A stretch of DNA of 8,144 bases from NCBI GenBank assembly GCA_017419065.1, contig JAFOMB010000049.1, positions 1 to 8,144 on the forward strand, in the 5' to 3' direction. This document shows positions 5,443 to 8,144 of the stretch, one piece after another. The translations under genes were made by a program, and so were the position numbers. This stretch comes from Erysipelotrichaceae bacterium (GTDB lineage: Bacteria > Bacillota_I > Bacilli_A > Erysipelotrichales > Erysipelotrichaceae). Within the stretch, counting starts at the first letter, position 1, and the number at the start of each line of letters is the position of its first letter. The notes below the pieces were generated by a model. That model did not search any database. It saw nothing but the letters and a program-made list of their open reading frames with translations, and was not told the origin of the DNA.

Positions 5443-6262
5443 GTTCCCTGACATCGATATAGCTGTATCCGGCAGGATTGTTTTATACCTGCGATCCCCT
5501 GAGAGCCAGTGTTGTTTGGACATACGCATGTGCGGGAGGAATGGCTGCCTCCAGCCGCTGCAGGCTTTGAGTGGTATTTCACCTTGATCATTCCTTCGAG
5601 GATTTATGCCGCAGCCCGGACCACGTCCTTATAGCACTGTTACGTGCGTCAACCTCCCAGCAGGCACTCCTTAAGAGTCCTCATGCCATCCAGGTCACCA
5701 ATGTTCCCGGATGACTTCCTGCACGGACCGTTCCGTCCTGTTTACGCTTCGACCTGCCGTATGGCGGTCTCCCTTTCGCACTCAACGGAGCTGCTGACGG
5801 GGATTTCCACCCACGTAAGGAAGACGGCCTTGCCCCAAGCAAGGGCGTTAGGCTACGATGGCAGCTGTTACTCAGAGCTGCAGCATACGGTCAGGAGGCG
5901 CTGTTGACAGTACTCCGCATGGTTCGCGGGCCAGGCTAGCCATTTTGGTGCGGAGGCGGGATTGTTTACCCGCAAGACAGGCATACTGTTTTTTGAATGA
6001 TTACTAATATTACGGACTTCTGCAACGGTACGCGCCGAACGTCATTATTTCAGCCGCAGACTTCCCGGTACCGAATGATGAGCAGGCACTCATATGTTCG
6101 GCTGGAAGCTGACCCGGCGCTTGTCCTGAATTAACTGACAGGGAACACGACAGCCTCTTCCGCCTTTGCGGTCAGCCGCCCCTTTTGAGGACGGGAGCTG
6201 CCTGCCTTATCCCACAGTAAGAACACTCAGTCACAGATACAACCATATCGATGTCAAGGAAC
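5443..6262 (-). ncRNA. Unrecognised ~820-nt structured non-coding RNA upstream of rtcB
   Basis: The interval lacks credible ORFs. On the minus strand its ends (6262-6234 with 5471-5443) form 29 consecutive base pairs: 25 Watson-Crick and four G-U wobbles (6257/5448, 6244/5461, 6242/5463, 6235/5470). On the plus strand all four would be A-C mismatches, so the RNA reads on the minus strand, like rtcB. Many local helices lie inside: GCGCCG/CGGCGC (6120-6115/6037-6032) enclosing a multi-helix arm (6109-6060); a three-way junction (5989-5984/5912-5907; 5955-5950/5918-5913; hairpin 5973-5956); hairpins 5881-5861, 5844-5828 and 5769-5751; and 5492-5472 abutting the closing helix. GNRA-like and short tight loops recur. 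Size and ornateness recall GOLLD, ROOL or OLE, but I recognise no signature of those, nor group I/II intron cores, RNase P or tmRNA. It may be a separate RNA or a long rtcB leader. Confidence 0.82.
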
Positions 6263-6331
6263 ACTTATCAGCTACACCCTCATGATATCAGCCGGAATAC
6301 GTCATTTCTATTCTCATATCGATATTCTTTT

Positions 6332-6398
6332 TGACCCCTATTTAATTGTGAATTTGTATGTATATTAGAATATATGCCTTTATTTTATGACCCCTATT
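6332..6398. promoter_or_regulatory. Two exact 11-bp direct repeats in the divergent regulator/RNA intergenic region
   Basis: TGACCCCTATT occurs at 6332-6342 and 6388-6398 (plus-strand orientation), 56 bp apart, in the AT-rich 168-nt gap between the large RNA and the WYL regulator gene. The downstream copy lies just before a possible -10 (TACTAT, 6403-6408) for the regulator. The upstream copy falls in the spacer of a possible minus-strand promoter (TTCACA, 17 nt, AAGAAT). A 10-bp palindrome ATATCGATAT (6316-6325) is close by. Non-palindromic direct repeats suit a ribbon-helix-helix regulator. The promoter boxes are weak guesses; the repeats are exact. Confidence 0.65.
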
Positions 6399-6430
6399 AA
6401 GGTACTATGATAGTGGAAAGGGGTGTATTT

Positions 6431-7441
6431 ATGGAAGAAAAGATCAAGATCTACGTACCGGAAGGTGTCGACAGGATACTGAAGAAGGATATGGAGCTCT
6501 TCGAGTTCTACAAGAAGGACGGTTCCCTCAACCGCAATGACTTCTACAACACCCTGATCGTCAATTATTACGAGACCTATCAGGAACACAATGATGTCCT
6601 CTTAAAGAAGATACAGGACCTCCTGGAAGAGGAAGGCTTTCTTGAAGAAGAGGATCTGGCCTACCGGATCCTGCAGCTCAGTGAAGACTCCCTGGAAAGA
6701 CTCGACGGGGGAAAGAAAGATGTGACGGTCTCCATCAAACCGACGAAACTCTCTTCTTCTACTTTCCGTTTCATAGAAGACATCCTGATACGAAATCAGA
6801 CCATCTCCGGCTACTTCCGCGACCTCTTCGCCTCCTATTCCCTTCTTCCGCAGGACAAGCGTGAGAGGATCCTCTTCAAAGACAAGTTCGAGATCCTGGA
6901 AAAGGCCATCGAAGAAAAGAGGAAGGTCTGTTTCTATACCGCCAATAATAAAACTGTCCACATCGCCTCTCCTTATCTCATCGCCGATTCCAGAGAAGAG
7001 CTCTTCAACTATCTCCTGTGTGAATACAAAGCCATGGCCTACAGCTTCCGCATCTCGAGGATGGAGAAGGTCGTACTATTGAATGAGGCAGCGGAATTCG
7101 AAGAGGAGACACTGCGTCTTCTCGAAAAGATGAGAAAGAACGGTCCGCAGTTCGCCTACGACGCCAGAAGAAAGGACCCTCTGATCAAGGTCTATCTCAC
7201 TCCGAGAGGGGAAGAGATGTTCAGGAAGATCTATCTCCACCGTCCTGCTCCGATAAAGAAAGAAGGAAGTATCTACTGGTTCGAGTGTTCCACCGGCCAG
7301 GCCTATCAGTACTTCTCCCGCTATTCCCGCAATGCGGTCATACTGGAGCCGAAAGACCTCCAGGAGGACATGATGAAGTTCTACGCGATGGGTACCAGAG
7401 CCTATCAGAAAATGAGACAGAAGGATACAGAGAACGATTGA
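6431..7441 (+). CDS. WYL-domain regulator with two N-terminal ribbon-helix-helix-like modules
   Basis: The 336-residue protein starts at 6431, with a GGAAAGGGG ribosome site; an ATG 24 nt upstream lacks one. Residues 4-52 (strand KIKIYVP, then two helices through NRNDFYNTLIVNYYETY) look like a ribbon-helix-helix module. Residues 97-137 (strand VTVSIKP, helix TFRFIEDIL, helix ISGYFRDLFASY) look like a second copy. The WYL-type core is at about 158-222, with FRISRMEKV as the conserved basic segment, followed by a WCX-like C-terminal region (250-325). WYL domains are thought to bind nucleic acids or nucleotides, and RHH-WYL proteins accompany some CRISPR-Cas13d loci. Divergent placement suggests it senses damaged RNA and controls the rtcB row, the job RtcR does in Proteobacteria. 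That role is inference. Confidence 0.8.
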   Translation: MEEKIKIYVPEGVDRILKKDMELFEFYKKDGSLNRNDFYNTLIVNYYETYQEHNDVLLKKIQDLLEEEGFLEEEDLAYRILQLSEDSLERLDGGKKDVTVSIKPTKLSSSTFRFIEDILIRNQTISGYFRDLFASYSLLPQDKRERILFKDKFEILEKAIEEKRKVCFYTANNKTVHIASPYLIADSREELFNYLLCEYKAMAYSFRISRMEKVVLLNEAAEFEEETLRLLEKMRKNGPQFAYDARRKDPLIKVYLTPRGEEMFRKIYLHRPAPIKKEGSIYWFECSTGQAYQYFSRYSRNAVILEPKDLQEDMMKFYAMGTRAYQKMRQKDTEND

Positions 7442-7467
7442 AACTTAACATTCAATCCTTCTATAAT
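7438..7467 (+). promoter_or_regulatory. Promoter of the small lipoprotein gene
   Basis: TTGAAA (7438-7443) and a perfect TATAAT (7462-7467) are separated by 18 nt, 26 nt upstream of the lipoprotein start. The -35 overlaps the stop codon of the WYL regulator, so the lipoprotein has its own transcript even though it follows on the same strand. Confidence 0.75.
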
Positions 7468-7493
7468 TAGAAACAGATAAAGGAAGAAACAAC

Positions 7494-7907
7494 ATGAAAA
7501 AATTACTGACAATCTTATTATCCCTGCTGATGATCGTCTCTCTGGCAGCCTGTGGATCCAAGAAGAATGAAGCCGATCCGCTGGAGAAGTACATCGGCAA
7601 GTACCTTCTGGTCGAAATGACGAGCGGAGACGAGAACTACGATGAATTCCTGGCCGGCAGCTGGGCAGACAAGTCCTTCTATGAGTATATCGAGATCACC
7701 GCAGATTCAAAACTGCTCATGTACTCTGTACAGGACGGTGAAAAGCAGGAACTGGAATCTTATGATTTCGACCCTGAAACGCATTCCGTCACCCATCCAA
7801 ACGGTCAGACAGAGGTCATTGAGTTCGGGGAAGATATGTCGATCGTTCTGCAGCCGAACGAAGGAGACCGTCTGGTCTTTGAAAAGACCGATGAGATCCC
7901 GGACTAG
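7494..7907 (+). CDS. Small lipoprotein of unknown function
   Basis: The 137-residue protein has a clear lipoprotein signal: MKK, a hydrophobic stretch (about 4-16) and lipobox LAAC with the lipidated cysteine at 20. The mature part is short, acidic and probably beta-rich (GKYLLVEMTSGDENYDEF, YEYIEITADSKLLMYSV, VIEFGEDMSIVLQPNEGDRLVFEK), resembling the small lipocalin-like or META-like secreted domains common in Bacillota, but I do not recognise a family. An AAGGAAG ribosome site is 8 nt before the ATG. It has its own promoter and terminator, so it is probably not functionally tied to the RNA-repair genes. It acts outside the cytoplasmic membrane. Confidence 0.85.
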   Translation: MKKLLTILLSLLMIVSLAACGSKKNEADPLEKYIGKYLLVEMTSGDENYDEFLAGSWADKSFYEYIEITADSKLLMYSVQDGEKQELESYDFDPETHSVTHPNGQTEVIEFGEDMSIVLQPNEGDRLVFEKTDEIPD

Positions 7908-7928
7908 TCCACCGTCTTATGAAACTCG

Positions 7929-7953
7929 AAAGTGCCCCTGAGGGCACTTTTTT
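7929..7953 (+). terminator. Intrinsic terminator between convergent genes
   Basis: AAAGTGCCC and GGGCACTTT form a perfect 9-bp stem with loop CTGA, and the final Ts of the stem continue as a T-run (7948-7953). It ends the lipoprotein transcript. On the minus strand the tail is TTTCGAG, so it may also weakly terminate the opposing PHP gene, whose stop codon is 3 nt away. Confidence 0.88.
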
Positions 7954-7955
7954 CT

Positions 7956-8144
7956 TTATTCCTGATATTCCAGAAGATCAGGGATGCATTTCCCGATATC
8001 CTGAAGAACATGGGCGTCCGAAGCCGGAAGAAGACCGGTGTCATACTCGAGAAAGATCTCCCGCAGTTTCTCAGATAAACCGATGTCAGGGTGACCGTAG
8101 CGGGTGTGGACACCGGTGTTGTCTTCGGGGATGACGTGATATTC
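7956..8144 (-). CDS. PHP-domain phosphoesterase (histidinol-phosphatase-like), C-terminal part only
   Basis: An open frame enters from the right edge and ends at TAA 7958-7956, giving the last 62 residues. They include NTGVHTRYGHPDIGLSEKLREI and then LLPASDAHVLQDIGKCIPDLLE. The SDAH motif followed by DIG is characteristic of the last metal-binding motif of PHP phosphoesterases of the HisJ/HisK histidinol-phosphatase kind. The 5' part is outside the window, so the specific activity cannot be judged. It is convergent with the lipoprotein gene across the terminator. Confidence 0.65.
   Translation of the reverse strand, partial: EYHVIPEDNTGVHTRYGHPDIGLSEKLREIFLEYDTGLLPASDAHVLQDIGKCIPDLLEYQE

Noticed and set aside
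5419..5529. Longer rtcB start giving 37 extra N-terminal residues
   Set aside because: The extension translates the structured RNA, including its closing helix; the ATG at 5418 has a strong ribosome site and gives the standard RtcB N terminus.
5644..5907. Plus-strand 87-codon open frame inside the large RNA
   Set aside because: Low-complexity, Arg/Ser/Pro-rich translation without a ribosome site; it lies antisense to the structured RNA.
5443..6262. Miniature transposable element with 29-bp terminal inverted repeats
   Set aside because: The end mismatches are all of the kind that become G-U in the minus-strand RNA, the interior is full of helices, and no target-site duplication is visible just outside the ends.
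5443..6262. Group II intron or rRNA fragment, because of a GAAATACCAC-like stretch near 5570-5580
   Set aside because: No domain V hairpin, no GTGYG-type 5' boundary, no extended rRNA match; the short resemblance to 23S rRNA is isolated.
7904..8113. Minus-strand 69-codon frame at the right end
   Set aside because: It is a shadow of the PHP-domain frame, which is open to the window edge and carries the SDAH motif.

Overview
The window looks like the chromosome of a low- to mid-GC Bacillota (Firmicutes) bacterium, possibly Erysipelotrichia or Clostridia. The reasons are the GGAGG-type ribosome sites, an Rrf2/XRE regulator repertoire, tRNA-like genes with encoded CCA, a lipoprotein with a LAAC lipobox, and hairpin-plus-T-run terminators. 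The exact taxon cannot be told from the sequence.

Right-hand and central part (about 1895-7441): this appears to be an RNA-repair / RNA-surveillance locus. A regulator with two apparent ribbon-helix-helix modules plus a WYL core (6431-7441, +) is divergent from a minus-strand row of genes and RNAs. In minus-strand order these are: a large structured non-coding RNA of about 820 nt closed by an uninterrupted 29-bp helix (6262 to 5443); rtcB, the 3'-phosphate/5'-OH RNA ligase (5418-4216); a 512-nt intergenic stretch with a three-copy 17-nt motif and several hairpins; a Ro60-like (TROVE/DUF2828-type) vWA protein (3703-2258); an 85-nt RNA with the circularly permuted tRNA layout of bacterial Y RNAs (2252-2168); a degenerate tRNA-Trp-like RNA and a second odd tRNA-like RNA (2044-1895); and a small XRE-type HTH gene (1871-1668) ending in an intrinsic terminator. 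Two exact 11-bp direct repeats in the divergent intergenic region are likely regulator sites. RtcB, a Ro-like protein and Y RNA are known partners in bacterial RNA-repair operons. The 820-nt RNA is the part I do not recognise and is the best candidate for something new.

Left part (1-1631, minus strand): an Rrf2-type regulator with a near-consensus promoter and overlapping dyad heads a tightly overlapping operon. It continues with a flavin-binding split-barrel protein fused to a 2x[4Fe-4S] ferredoxin domain, then a zinc-type macrodomain ADP-ribosyl hydrolase that runs off the left edge.

Right end: a small lipoprotein of unknown function with its own promoter (7494-7907, +) converges, across a strong hairpin terminator, on the C-terminal end of a PHP-family phosphoesterase (7956 to beyond 8144, minus).
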